A stretch of 32,419 nt of DNA from Chloroflexota bacterium (lineage in GTDB: Bacteria; Chloroflexota; Dehalococcoidia; GIF9; UBA5629), in contig VGNX01000019.1 of the NCBI GenBank assembly GCA_016865855.1, positions 1-32,419 of the forward strand. The letters are read 5' to 3'. Shown one piece after another: positions 16,090 to 24,991 of the stretch. Position 1 is the stretch's first letter. Each line of letters opens with the position of its first letter. Made by a program: the position numbers and the translations under genes. A model generated the notes under the pieces. That model was not told the origin of the DNA and did no database searches. It was given only the letters and a program-made list of their open reading frames with translations.

Positions 16090-16758
16090 CTAAATTACCC
16101 TTAGAGGATTGAAATCAATCCCATAGTCGTAGACATCAACGCCTTCTTTTCTCTTCAAATAACCTACGACGACATAAGTTAACGGGGTAGCTATGACTTC
16201 ATAGGCAGACTTCACCAGCCAATGGCTCAAAATCATAATGCCCAGCACAGAAAGTGGCAGCACGCCTACAAAAGCAATGATCAGGACAATTAAAGTATCG
16301 ACACCTTGTCCCACCAAAGTGGAGCCGATGGTTCTCGTCCACAGCCACCGGCCTTCGGTCATTATCTTCATCCGGGCTAGGACAAAGGAATTGGCAAACT
16401 CGCCGGCGAGATAAGCTACAAAAGAAGCTAACAAAAAGCGAGGAGTGCTACCCAAAATGCGTTCATAGGCCGCCTGCGCCTCGAAAACCGGTGCTGGGGG
16501 TAACAGCTTGCCTATCCAGATAGCTAACACCGCAATTAAATTACACAAAAAGCCCAGCCAGATTACACGCCGCACCTGCTGGTAACCATAAACCTCCGTA
16601 AGCACATCACCGATGATATAGCTCAGAGGAAAAATTATTATCGCTGCCGGTAGTATTATGCCACCAATGCTTATCTGCTTAGCAATTATGATGTTAGCCG
16701 TGATGAGACAGGTGACAAAGAGAGCCACTACCACTACAAATCTATGAGAAACGGTCAT
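16090..16758 (-). CDS. yhhQ: YhhQ/VUT-family transporter, probable queuosine precursor importer
   Basis: Members of this membrane family import queuosine precursors such as preQ0. The 222 residues show about six hydrophobic segments. The family core is ILPAAIIIFPLSYIIGDVLT followed by EVYGYQQVRRVIWLG, and a second conserved stretch is SFVAYLAGEFANSFVLARMK. The ATG at 16758 is chosen because the first membrane segment (VVVVALFVTCLITANIIIAK) follows it; the open frame up to 16833 overlaps corA and is not needed. There is a 28-base gap from corA. The substrate assignment follows the family; no queuosine gene lies in the window. Confidence 0.85.
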   Translation of the reverse strand: MTVSHRFVVVVALFVTCLITANIIIAKQISIGGIILPAAIIIFPLSYIIGDVLTEVYGYQQVRRVIWLGFLCNLIAVLAIWIGKLLPPAPVFEAQAAYERILGSTPRFLLASFVAYLAGEFANSFVLARMKIMTEGRWLWTRTIGSTLVGQGVDTLIVLIIAFVGVLPLSVLGIMILSHWLVKSAYEVIATPLTYVVVGYLKRKEGVDVYDYGIDFNPLRVI

Positions 16759-16786
16759 TGTGAAAGCCTTCGCACCCAAGCCAGCC

Positions 16787-17743
16787 CTAGATCCAATGTC
16801 TACGACGGAAGAACCAGAGCATAGCCGCGGCAATACCGAGCATGATTAAAACTATTATCGCTAGAGGCAGAAAACCCTCTATTCTCCCACCGGGCAAATG
16901 TATATTCATACCATAAATGCTGGCAAGGAGAGTAGCTGGCGCCATAATTGCCATGACGATAGTCAATACCCGCATTATCTCCTGAATCCTATGTGATGTC
17001 AGCCAGTTGCTGGTGTCTGCCAACCCATCCACTACCTCCTTGCAGTCTTCCAGACCATCCCAAATCTTGCGAATATGGTCAGCAATATCGCCAAAATAGA
17101 TGTCTTGATCCTCTCTGAAAAAGGGATACTCCTCTTTCTCTAAAGCCTCAACTACGCTGATTTGAGGATGAATAACGCGACGGAACGAGATAAGGTCTCT
17201 CCGGACTAGCATAATTTCACGAACCGTCTCCGGAACTGCCCTGGCAAAGATAAGGTCTTCCACCTTTTCGACGTTATCAACCACCTTGCCAAGAATCGGG
17301 AAACAGTAGTTAACCAGCCTATCAAGTATGTGGTAGAACAAAAAGCCTGAGCTACGGCACATGTTCTTATTGCGTGTCTCTTCATCAAGCTGGCATTCCT
17401 CAAAAAACTTGGCCAGCGGCTTTAAATCACCAGATTTGTGAATTGTAATTACATAACTCTCGCTTATGAAGATATCAACCTCACTGGGATGCGTCACCCG
17501 ATTTTGTTTGTCGTACACAGGAAAATGAAGCACGATAAAAAGATGGTCAGGATACTCATCGATTTTAGGACGTTGTACTCGGCTCAGAACGTCATCTAAA
17601 TTCAGCGGATGAAAATTGAAGTTCTGAGCCAGATATTCAACATCCTGGGCAGTCGGCTTTTCGATGTAAATCCAGGTCAACTTGCCACAGGTAATCAAAT
17701 TTGTGTTTGACTTACTCTCTTCATCAACCAAAGGCATTGACAT
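16787..17743 (-). CDS. corA: CorA-family divalent cation transporter
   Basis: CorA proteins are pentameric channels for Mg2+ and related ions. The 318 residues are a normal length. A long soluble N-terminal part is followed by two C-terminal membrane helices. The signature YGMN lies at 277-280, followed by IHLPGG, a hydrophobic helix LPLAIIVLIMLGIAAAMLWF and the basic end RRRHWI. The ATG at 17743 is preferred over the open upstream start at 17803, since the family begins near MPLVDEES. It is the first gene of the minus-strand run that reaches coaBC. The ion carried cannot be read from sequence. Confidence 0.9.
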   Translation of the reverse strand: MSMPLVDEESKSNTNLITCGKLTWIYIEKPTAQDVEYLAQNFNFHPLNLDDVLSRVQRPKIDEYPDHLFIVLHFPVYDKQNRVTHPSEVDIFISESYVITIHKSGDLKPLAKFFEECQLDEETRNKNMCRSSGFLFYHILDRLVNYCFPILGKVVDNVEKVEDLIFARAVPETVREIMLVRRDLISFRRVIHPQISVVEALEKEEYPFFREDQDIYFGDIADHIRKIWDGLEDCKEVVDGLADTSNWLTSHRIQEIMRVLTIVMAIMAPATLLASIYGMNIHLPGGRIEGFLPLAIIVLIMLGIAAAMLWFFRRRHWI

Positions 17744-17915
17744 GATATACTGCCACCGAAGATAAAAATCTTGCCCTATTTTACCACAATTTGAGGTCAA
17801 CAAAGAGGACTAAATTGGAAGGTGCTTATATGATTACAGGCACTAGCCCAAAAACAACACCTAATAAAGTTCCTTTGTCTCACAGGGGAAGGATTGGAAT
17901 GACGATGAGTTTAGC

Positions 17916-19199
17916 TCAATAAACCCGCTCATCAACTATCAGTTTATGTAATTCGGGAATCACCCCTTTAGCTACAAATTCAACTCGGTCAACCTTGATC
18001 CTTACCGCGTCACTCACCACCTTGTTCAACTCTTTCGCCAGTTTCTCTTTATCAATCCCCTTCTCAGTCTCGAGCTCCACTTTTAGTGTCAGCTCATCTC
18101 GATGGCCATGCCTGGTCACCACCGCCTGATATTGGGCAACCTGTGAAAACTTGGCCATCGCCGGCCCAAGCTGACGCGGGTGGATAAACATGCCTCTGGT
18201 TCTTACAGCATCGCCCACTCTGCCCAAAAGCCGTGTTATGCGCAGAGCACTTCTGCCACAAGGGCAAGGCTCCTCAATCAAACCAGCAAGATCACCGGTA
18301 CCAAAGCGTATCAACGGATAAGTCTCATCGATCGGAGTTACCACAACTTCACCCACCTCACCAGGACCAACTGGCTTCTCGGTTTCGTAGCTAATTATCT
18401 CTATTATAATATCTTCGGCAATGTGCATGCCATTCTTGGCACTACACTCAAAGGCTATCATACCGACATCGGCTGTCCCATAAGCATCCGCGGTTGCAAT
18501 ACCATATTTCTCTTCGACCATCTTTCTGATTGGCCCACCACCCATCTCACCACCAATGACAACTAGCCTGAGGTTAAAGTCTTTGCGGACATCAAAGCCC
18601 ATCTCTTCAGCCTTATTAATGATATTCATAAAGAAGCTCGTAGTGCCATAGAACACGGTAGCTTTGAGATGATGCATGACCTGAACTTGAAGCTCAGTAT
18701 TTCCCACACCCATGGGTATAACCGTAGCCCCGGCTCGTCTTAATGACTCATCGATGAGAAGCCCAGCCGGCACAAGGTTATACATCCAAGTATTGACAAC
18801 GATGTCCCCTTTACCAAATCCCATAGCTTTGACCATATGGACATGTCGCCGCCAGTAAGTTTCACTCTGATGATGCGGGTCATAAATAGGGCCGGGAGAA
18901 ACATATATCCTTTCCAAATCCGTTGCAGGAACAGTCACCAAGCCACCAAACGGCGGGTTGTTCTTATACAACTCCACAAGCTCATCCTTTCTAAGGATAG
19001 GTAAATTTTCCAAGTCCTTGATACCAGACACCGCTGATGGAGCAATGCCTGCTTTATCAAATCTCGCCTTAATTGTCGGAGCCTTCTCATAAGCAAAAGC
19101 GACCAACTCCCTTAGTCTACCATCCAGGTACTTCTGCCTCTCCTGCCGAGACATTTTCTCCACGACTTCAATTGGGGGTATAGATTCCTTAGCACTCAT
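17916..19199 (-). CDS. PaaK-like AMP-forming ligase (phenylacetate-CoA ligase family), copy 1
   Basis: Proteins of this family activate carboxylic acids with ATP and attach CoA. The 427 residues fit PaaK length. The expected phosphate loop (SSGTTG in PaaK) is replaced by SPGPIYDP at 101-108. Other motifs are VIGGEMGGGP, DAYGTADVG (Asp where PaaK has YGxxE), YPLIRFGTGDL and GRVGDAVRTRGMFIHP. A CPCGR zinc-like knuckle precedes the last. GGAGGAAAG lies before the ATG at 19199. It is about half identical by eye to the gene at 19250 and lies 50 bases downstream of it. Substrate is unknown; phenylacetate should not be assumed. Confidence 0.85.
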   Translation of the reverse strand: MSAKESIPPIEVVEKMSRQERQKYLDGRLRELVAFAYEKAPTIKARFDKAGIAPSAVSGIKDLENLPILRKDELVELYKNNPPFGGLVTVPATDLERIYVSPGPIYDPHHQSETYWRRHVHMVKAMGFGKGDIVVNTWMYNLVPAGLLIDESLRRAGATVIPMGVGNTELQVQVMHHLKATVFYGTTSFFMNIINKAEEMGFDVRKDFNLRLVVIGGEMGGGPIRKMVEEKYGIATADAYGTADVGMIAFECSAKNGMHIAEDIIIEIISYETEKPVGPGEVGEVVVTPIDETYPLIRFGTGDLAGLIEEPCPCGRSALRITRLLGRVGDAVRTRGMFIHPRQLGPAMAKFSQVAQYQAVVTRHGHRDELTLKVELETEKGIDKEKLAKELNKVVSDAVRIKVDRVEFVAKGVIPELHKLIVDERVY

Positions 19200-19249
19200 T
19201 GCTTTCCTCCTTTATACTTTTAAACGAAATTTTACCACCCAGAATCTAG

Positions 19250-20524
19250 CTAGTAAACTCTCTCGTCAACAATGCGTTTGGCTCCTTCAGGTATGGTGCC
19301 CTTGGCAACGAACTCCATGCGATCGAACCTTACCTTACATATATCCCTGAAATTCTTATCCAGAGCACTCTTCAGCTTCTCCTTATCAACAGCTTCATCG
19401 GCAAGCTCAACCTTAAGAACCATCTCATCCCTATGCCCAGGACGAGTGACCACTAGCTGATACTGCGAAATCTCAGGGAATCTAGAAATTGCTTCATCCG
19501 TCTGCTTAGGGTGGACAAACATTCCCCTCACCCTGACAGCATCACCTGACCTCCCCATTATCTTCGGTAGCCTGGGGGTTGTTCTGCCACAGCCACAGGG
19601 CTCATCAACAAACGTAGAGAGGTCACCTGTGCCGAACCGAATCAAAGGATAAACTTCATCGAACGGAGTCACCACCACCTCCCCAACCTCACCAGGACCA
19701 AGCTGCTTTCCCGTCGCCGGGTCTACTATCTCAACTATGGCATCGGTGGTAATATGCATGCCAGACTGCTTATCGCACCCTGTAGCTATTGTCCCAATAT
19801 CAGCAGTGGCATAAGAATCTCCGCCCATACAGAAGATTCCATATTTTTCTTGGAACAACTTTCGTAGCGGCTCACCACCCATCTCACCTCCGACCATAGC
19901 CCACTTTAAGTTGAAGTCCTTCTTAAAGTCATAGCCCATCTCCTCAGCCTTATCTATAATAATCTTCAGGAAGCTGGGAGTCCCCACGAAACCGTGTACT
20001 TTGAGGTCATGCATAATCTGCACTTGGAGCTCAGTATTTCCCGTGCCCGTGGGAACAACGGTAAACCCCAAATTCCTAAGTGCTTGGTCGACTCCCAAGC
20101 CGGCAGGTGTTATGTGATATGACCACGTATTCATTACTAGTTGCCCCTTGCCAAAATCCGGTCCCATCCCAGCACCCATACCGAAACCTCTCTTGCGTTG
20201 CGGGTCGTAGATAGGGCCTGGTGATTGATATATCCTCTCCAGGCTGTCCATGGGCACGGCAAGATAGCCACCGAAAGGAGGATTCGCCTTTTGAAGGGCG
20301 ACCAGGTCGTCCTTTCTTAACATCGGAATCTTTTCCAAATCCTTAACAGTACGAATGTCGCCGGGCTTCACTCCAGCCTTTTCAAACCGCTCCTTTACCG
20401 CCGGTGCCCTTTCATAGGCATAAGCGACTATTTCCCTCATCCTCCCTTCCAGATATTTCTGCCTCTCTTTCGGAGTCATCCTCTCCAACTCCTGAGGTGA
20501 AGGCCTAGATTCTTTCTTTTCCAT
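19250..20524 (-). CDS. PaaK-like AMP-forming ligase (phenylacetate-CoA ligase family), copy 2
   Basis: The 424-residue paralogue of the downstream gene shares its order of motifs: SPGPIYDP (101-108), VGGEMGGEP, SYATADIG (237-244, Asp in the YGxxE position), RFGTGDL (296-302), CGCGR and GRSGDAVRVRGMFVHP (324-339). GAGGGAG precedes the ATG at 20524. A promoter is visible at 20558-20586, so this is the first gene of a two-gene unit. The segment after SPGPIYDP (GFGMGAGMGPDFGKG) differs most between the copies and may reflect a different acyl substrate. The tandem pair looks like a duplication followed by divergence. Confidence 0.85.
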   Translation of the reverse strand: MEKKESRPSPQELERMTPKERQKYLEGRMREIVAYAYERAPAVKERFEKAGVKPGDIRTVKDLEKIPMLRKDDLVALQKANPPFGGYLAVPMDSLERIYQSPGPIYDPQRKRGFGMGAGMGPDFGKGQLVMNTWSYHITPAGLGVDQALRNLGFTVVPTGTGNTELQVQIMHDLKVHGFVGTPSFLKIIIDKAEEMGYDFKKDFNLKWAMVGGEMGGEPLRKLFQEKYGIFCMGGDSYATADIGTIATGCDKQSGMHITTDAIVEIVDPATGKQLGPGEVGEVVVTPFDEVYPLIRFGTGDLSTFVDEPCGCGRTTPRLPKIMGRSGDAVRVRGMFVHPKQTDEAISRFPEISQYQLVVTRPGHRDEMVLKVELADEAVDKEKLKSALDKNFRDICKVRFDRMEFVAKGTIPEGAKRIVDERVY

Positions 20525-20557
20525 GTCTCCCTCCCTCTTGTCAATTTAATGAAATCA

Positions 20558-20586
20558 ATTATGCCTGATTTACCACATCTTCACAA
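20558..20586 (-). promoter_or_regulatory. Promoter of the PaaK-like pair
   Basis: On the minus strand TTGTGA (complement of 20581-20586) and CATAAT (complement of 20558-20563) are 17 bases apart, about 34 bases before the start codon of the first ligase gene. Confidence 0.55.
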
Positions 20587-20673
20587 GGCCGAGCAATATC
20601 AATCTCTTGTCTTACTTTCACACAGTATCTCACTCCATACAACTTGCTCGTGCATTTCACTATACACCTGAAC

Positions 20674-20702
20674 TTGATTTACAGAGAGCAAAAGGCTATA
20701 TT
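20674..20702 (+). promoter_or_regulatory. Promoter of the lacD-pyk-pfkB operon
   Basis: TTGATT (20674-20679) and TATATT (20697-20702) are 17 bases apart, 38 bases before the ATG at 20740. With the minus-strand promoter at 20558-20586 it forms a divergent promoter region of about 215 bases. Confidence 0.6.
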
Positions 20703-20739
20703 CTTATTACCAGAAAGTCACAAATAGGGATGGAGCAGA

Positions 20740-21738
20740 ATGACTAGACTAAGTATTGGCAAAATCAGGGGCTTGCAGCAGATTTCGACACCTGAAGGAA
20801 TCTTCATAATCTGCGCCATGGACCATAGAGGCTCTCTCAAGGCCATGATTGAAAAAGAGCAACTTGATGACCAAGCTGATTATCAGGAAATTGTTGAACA
20901 CAAGCTAGAATTATGCGCTGCTTTAGCCCCCTATACCAGCGCTGTCTTGCTAGACCCTAATTACGGTGCCGCACAGTGCATCTCTGGAGGAGCCCTTCCC
21001 GGGCACACTGGGTTACTGGTCAGCATCGAAGCTACTGGCTACGAAAGTGACTCACGAGGACGAATAACCACTTTACTCAACGGCTGGAGTGTAGAAAAAA
21101 TCAAACGCATGGGTGCCTCAGCAGTCAAACTCCTGGTCTATTACCGACCTGATTTGACTGAAATTGCCAATAGCCAATTAAAAACAATACAGATGGTGAC
21201 AGAAGAATGCCTGAAGTACGACATTCCTTTCCTTGTTGAACCAAAAACCTATCCAACAAAGGGAGAGGATACAGAAACACCCGAATTCACTGCTCGGAAA
21301 CCAAGTTTGGTAATTGAAACCGCCCGCCAGATTACGTCTTTGCCAATTGACGTACTTAAAGCAGAATTTCCTGCCGACCTGAAGCACGAAACAAGCAAGG
21401 CAAAACTTCTCGAGCTCTGCCAGCAATTGAACGAGGCTTCCCGAGTGCCCTGGGTTATCTTAAGCGCGGGCGTGGATTATGAAACATTTCGAAAGGAAGT
21501 GAAAATCGCTTGCCAGGCAGGTGCTTCTGGATTCCTCGGCGGCCGCGCTATCTGGCAAGAAGCTATATCTTTTACAGACAAGAAGGAACGAGTAAAATTC
21601 TTATCAACAACTGTGGCTGACAGGCTAAAGGAGCTGGCCGAGATAGCTACGAAATATGCAGTCCCCTGGTATCGCAAACTTGGCTTTGAGGCTCATGAGT
21701 TGGCTGCCATCCAAGAAAATTGGTACATGAATTACTGA
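20740..21738 (+). CDS. lacD: Tagatose 1,6-bisphosphate aldolase-like protein (LacD family)
   Basis: LacD-type class I aldolases split tagatose 1,6-bisphosphate into dihydroxyacetone phosphate and glyceraldehyde 3-phosphate; some also take fructose 1,6-bisphosphate. The 332 residues show the family's active-site segments: MDHR with D28, VKLLVYYRPD with K130, LVEPKTYP with E167 and DVLKAEFP with K207, the expected Schiff-base lysine. The C-terminal GGRAIWQEAI is the phosphate-binding strand of the barrel. GGAG lies 4 bases before the ATG. pyk starts 10 bases downstream, and a PfkB kinase ends the operon, which points to a glycolytic role. Confidence 0.88.
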   Translation: MTRLSIGKIRGLQQISTPEGIFIICAMDHRGSLKAMIEKEQLDDQADYQEIVEHKLELCAALAPYTSAVLLDPNYGAAQCISGGALPGHTGLLVSIEATGYESDSRGRITTLLNGWSVEKIKRMGASAVKLLVYYRPDLTEIANSQLKTIQMVTEECLKYDIPFLVEPKTYPTKGEDTETPEFTARKPSLVIETARQITSLPIDVLKAEFPADLKHETSKAKLLELCQQLNEASRVPWVILSAGVDYETFRKEVKIACQAGASGFLGGRAIWQEAISFTDKKERVKFLSTTVADRLKELAEIATKYAVPWYRKLGFEAHELAAIQENWYMNY

Positions 21739-21748
21739 GGTAAGCAGA

Positions 21749-23191
21749 ATGTCTCTCGATATCACACACAATCCATACCGTAGGACAAAAATAGTCTGCA
21801 CTATAGGGCCGAGTACCAGCTCAGCCTCAATGATAAAAGAGCTACTTCAAGCTGGCATGGATGTAGCTAGAATCAACTTCTCACATGGCACTCATAAGGA
21901 GCACGCGAGCTACATAAGAACTCTTCAACAAACAGCTAAACAAGCCGGTGTACCGCTAGGTATAATGCAAGACCTGCCTGGACCGAAAAATAGAACCGGC
22001 AAGCTTAAGAGAGGCAGCGTTGAACTTAAAGAAAACGCCGATTTCATCCTCACCACCAGGGAAATTCTAGGAGACGAACAGAGAGCATCTGTAGGCTTGC
22101 CCGACTTGCCAAGCATCGTCAAGCCCGGCGACATGATATTCCTCGATGATGGCGCCATAGAGCTAAAAGTAGTAGCCACAAGCAAAACTGAAGTCAGTTG
22201 CCAGATAGTAACTGGCGGCAAGCTTGGTGAGGATAAGGGTATAAATATCCCCGGCATAACCTGGGACGCCCCCACAATCACCGAGGAGGACTGGAGTCAC
22301 CTCCTGTTCGGTTTGAAACATAATGTAGACTTTGTAGCCTTGTCTTTCATCAGAGAAGCCAACGATGTTATCAAGGTAAGAAACTTTCTCCAAAAAAGGA
22401 AAAAGACCCCAGCGCTCATCGCAAAAATTGAGAGGCGCGAAGCTCTGGATAATCTCGATGGAATACTGGAAGCCGCTGATGGCGTTATGGTCGCCCGTGG
22501 CGACCTTGGTATCGAGATTCCCATACAAAGGGTGCCCATAGTTCAAAAGGAAATTATTCAGAAGTGCAACCGCTTGGGCAAGCCAGTTATTGTAGCTACT
22601 CAGATGTTAGAGTCAATGGTAAATGCACCACGACCTAGCCGAGCTGAGGTCACCGATGTAGCCAACGCCATCTTCGATGGTGCTGATGCTCTCATGCTGT
22701 CAGAAGAAACCGCTGTTGGTAGCTACCCAGTAGAAGCCGTATCTATGATGTCGCAAATTGCTTTAGAGGCAGAGACAGCTTTACCGTACGAGGAAATTCT
22801 GACCAACAAAGGCAAAGACCTCCAACCTCAAACTGACGATGCCATCAGTTACGCTGCCTGTCATACTGCCCATCAACTGGGGGCAGCAGCAATCATTGCC
22901 TTCACTTCATCAGGAAGCACTGCACGACGCGTCGCTAAGTATCGCCCAAGAGTGCCAATTTTAGCTATCACCCCTAGTCAAGTAACCCAGAGGCAATTGT
23001 CACTATCCTGGGGAGTACGCGCCTTTCAAATTCCCGAGCCTTCAAAAATAGCCGTGTTATTCACCCGAGGCGCTAGAGTAGCCAAACGAACTGGATTAGC
23101 TCAGGATGGCGACCTGGTTGTTATCACCGGAGGTGTGCCTATAGGCATCTCCGGCAGCACCAATCTACTGAAAGTGGAAAAGGTAAAATGA
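21749..23191 (+). CDS. pyk: Pyruvate kinase
   Basis: Pyruvate kinase makes ATP and pyruvate from phosphoenolpyruvate. The 480 residues cover all domains: RRTKIVCTIGPSTSS, ARINFSHGTH, FLDDGAIEL, FVALSFIREANDV, the catalytic signature LIAKIERREALDNLDGILEA followed by GVMVARGDLGIEI, and VIVATQMLESM. The C-terminal allosteric domain is present (IIAFTSSGSTARRVAKYRPR). The second loop reads MQDLPGPKNRTG, slightly unlike the usual LDxxGPEIRTG. AGGTAAG precedes the ATG. It overlaps the next gene by 4 bases (ATGA), a sign of coupled translation. Confidence 0.96.
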   Translation: MSLDITHNPYRRTKIVCTIGPSTSSASMIKELLQAGMDVARINFSHGTHKEHASYIRTLQQTAKQAGVPLGIMQDLPGPKNRTGKLKRGSVELKENADFILTTREILGDEQRASVGLPDLPSIVKPGDMIFLDDGAIELKVVATSKTEVSCQIVTGGKLGEDKGINIPGITWDAPTITEEDWSHLLFGLKHNVDFVALSFIREANDVIKVRNFLQKRKKTPALIAKIERREALDNLDGILEAADGVMVARGDLGIEIPIQRVPIVQKEIIQKCNRLGKPVIVATQMLESMVNAPRPSRAEVTDVANAIFDGADALMLSEETAVGSYPVEAVSMMSQIALEAETALPYEEILTNKGKDLQPQTDDAISYAACHTAHQLGAAAIIAFTSSGSTARRVAKYRPRVPILAITPSQVTQRQLSLSWGVRAFQIPEPSKIAVLFTRGARVAKRTGLAQDGDLVVITGGVPIGISGSTNLLKVEKVK

Positions 23192-24117
23192 TTGCCACGG
23201 TGACTTTGAATCCGAGCTTGGACAGAACAGTTACCGTAGAGGAGTTGGTGGTAGACGAAGCCAATCGGTGGACTAGCTTGCGCCGAGACCCAGGCGGCAA
23301 GGGAATCAATGTCTCCAGAGTCATTCACGAACTCGGTGGTGAGACTGTTGCCTACGGTTTCATCGGCGGCATTGACGGCGAAACACTAAAGCACCTCCTT
23401 AAACAACATGAGGTCCCCTTCGACTTTACCTCCATTAAGGGCGAAATAAGGAGCAACTTTATCATCACTGATTTGAAAACTCGCCGCCAAACTAGAATTG
23501 ACGCTCCAGGACCACACATTTCCAGAGACGAACTCGGAAAGTTAATAGACAAAATAACACACATCAAACCAAAACCTGATTTCCTTGTCTTCGCCGGCAG
23601 TGTTCCCCCTGGAGTACCTGATGACATCTACCGACAGCTAATAGAGGAGGCTCGAAAGAGCGGCATAAAAACTGTGCTCGATTCGGATAATAAATGGCTA
23701 AAAGAGGGAATAAGGGCTAAACCAAATGTTATTAAACCAAACGTGCATGAAGCCGAAGAGTTGCTCGAAGTACACTTAAGAGATGAAGCAGCAATTATTG
23801 AGTCGGTGAAGGCTCTAGTCAACCGAAGCATCGAAGTTGCAATAATCTCCCGAGGCAAGGATGGACTCATAGTCGCCAACGGGGAAAAGATTCTAAAGGT
23901 AATATCGCCTCAAGTAGAGGTTCGTAGCACTGTAGGTGCCGGTGACTCAACTATCGCTGGGCTGGTGCTAAAACTAAGCCAGGGGCATGGGATTGAGGAA
24001 GCCTCTCGTTGGGCAGCAGCGGCAGGAACAGCAGCCACCTTAACCCCCGGTACCGAGCTTTGCCGCCGGGAGGACGTAGAAAGACTTCTCCCCCAAGTTA
24101 AAGTAGAAAGGCTATGA
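23188..24117 (+). CDS. PfkB-family hexose-phosphate kinase (1-phosphofructokinase / tagatose-6-phosphate kinase type)
   Basis: This ribokinase-fold enzyme of 309 residues matches the FruK/LacC/PfkB group. It shows LNPSLDRT at the N-terminus, GGKGINVSR (36-44), FAGSVPPGVPDDIY, KPNVHEAEELL and GAGD (250-253) with the catalytic base D253. The start overlaps pyk by ATGA. With a LacD-like aldolase in the same operon, phosphorylation of tagatose 6-phosphate or fructose 6-phosphate to the bisphosphate is the most consistent reaction. Fructose 1-phosphate as substrate remains possible, since no PTS gene is seen and motifs do not separate the types. Confidence 0.9.
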   Translation: MIATVTLNPSLDRTVTVEELVVDEANRWTSLRRDPGGKGINVSRVIHELGGETVAYGFIGGIDGETLKHLLKQHEVPFDFTSIKGEIRSNFIITDLKTRRQTRIDAPGPHISRDELGKLIDKITHIKPKPDFLVFAGSVPPGVPDDIYRQLIEEARKSGIKTVLDSDNKWLKEGIRAKPNVIKPNVHEAEELLEVHLRDEAAIIESVKALVNRSIEVAIISRGKDGLIVANGEKILKVISPQVEVRSTVGAGDSTIAGLVLKLSQGHGIEEASRWAAAAGTAATLTPGTELCRREDVERLLPQVKVERL

Positions 24118-24190
24118 AATTTAGAGGCTTGCCCAACTGTGCCCGGTCACACGTGAGTGACAATTCTGCAGGGAGAAATCCCAATCTACG

Positions 24191-24838
24191 CTAATCCGTT
24201 AATTGGTCTGTCAACTCAACCAAGTTAGTCAAGTATCTCCTACACTTCGTTTGTCGCTTTCTATCAAGGTAGAAAGCTTGGATACCTACCTCCCTTGGGG
24301 CGACAAAATCAAATTGCCAGTTATCGCCAACATGAACTACCTGCCCAGGCTTAACCCCCATCGTCTGACACATTTTCAAGTAAAATTCGGATGTCTTCAG
24401 CTGCTTGTAATCTGTTAGCGAGGAAAAAATCCTGGTGAAGTAAGGCTCAATGTCCTGAAGAAGATGACTCAGAAAATCTCGTGTTGACCCAGAGGCTACA
24501 ACGAGTTTATACCTTCCACTTAAAGACGCCAGCACTTCTTTAACTTCAGGATAATAGCAAACTCTGCTACTACATTTTTCCATAACTGGGTCAGGAATGC
24601 CTAAACCAAGCGTATCAAACCAATATCGCACATCATACCATTCCAACCTCTGGTCACCTACTTTCCCGTATTCCGCCTCGACGGTCTTCCTAGCCAGCTC
24701 GAAATCAATACCATTCTTTTCAGCATAGTGTTCAGGAATGGCTTCGAACCAGACGGCATAGCTGAAGGCTGGAGTTACCAGAGTACCTTCGACGTCAAAA
24801 GAAACTATCTTAATATCATTCTGCTTAGCCATTGACAT
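24191..24838 (-). CDS. HAD-superfamily hydrolase-like protein
   Basis: The 215-residue protein has the HAD motifs in order: D15 in VSFDVEGTLV, the motif II serine or threonine in VVASGSTRDF, a motif III lysine in DYKQLKTSEFYLK and GDNWQFD in motif IV. The second acidic residue of motif I is Glu (E17) where phosphatases usually have Asp, so phosphatase activity is not certain. The cap resembles that of dehalogenase-like members. The ATG at 24838 is chosen; the longer frame to 24934 would translate a shared repeat and is rejected. It converges on the pfkB-family gene. Substrate is unknown. Confidence 0.85.
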   Translation of the reverse strand: MSMAKQNDIKIVSFDVEGTLVTPAFSYAVWFEAIPEHYAEKNGIDFELARKTVEAEYGKVGDQRLEWYDVRYWFDTLGLGIPDPVMEKCSSRVCYYPEVKEVLASLSGRYKLVVASGSTRDFLSHLLQDIEPYFTRIFSSLTDYKQLKTSEFYLKMCQTMGVKPGQVVHVGDNWQFDFVAPREVGIQAFYLDRKRQTKCRRYLTNLVELTDQLTD

Positions 24839-24877
24839 AGTAAAGATGTTAGCACTTTTACAGTGCCGAAGTCTACG

Positions 24878-24911
24878 GATAGTGTACCACCTGTTCAGGC
24901 TTTCCTTTGGA
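24878..24911 (-). repeat. 34-bp sequence shared with 1263-1296
   Basis: This stretch matches the reverse complement of 1263-1296 at 31 of 34 positions. It ends about 40 bases before the HAD start codon and faces that gene the same way as its twin faces the HTH/PIN unit. TAGACT and TAACAT, 18 bases apart on the minus strand just after it, are a weak promoter candidate. Confidence 0.7.
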
Positions 24912-24934
24912 GGAGAGACGTGTCCTAAATGCAC

Positions 24935-24988
24935 GTAGCCACGAGGCTAAAGCCTCGTGGGCACGACCCTAAAGGGTCGTAGCTACAT
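24935..24988. repeat. Composite palindromic repeat between HAD and radical SAM genes
   Basis: Two hairpins, CCACGAGGCTAAAGCCTCGTGG (24939-24960, 22 bases; stems CCACGAGGC/GCCTCGTGG) and ACGACCCTAAAGGGTCGT (24963-24980), lie between a left CGTAGCC and a right AGCTACA. It sits between two divergent genes. Confidence 0.85.
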
Positions 24989-24991
24989 GAG

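Noticed and set aside
17830-17922. Open frame of 30 codons with a GGAAGGTG ribosome-like site
   Set aside because: It is very short, overlaps the end of a ligase gene on the other strand, and looks like repeat-derived sequence; no independent support.
24118-24190. Rho-independent terminator between pfkB-family and HAD genes
   Set aside because: Only a short GTCAC/GTGAC stem is present and no T-run follows it.
24839-24934. Longer N-terminus for the HAD protein (GTG 24934)
   Set aside because: It would translate the 34-bp shared repeat, and the HAD motif I lies at the normal distance from the ATG at 24838.
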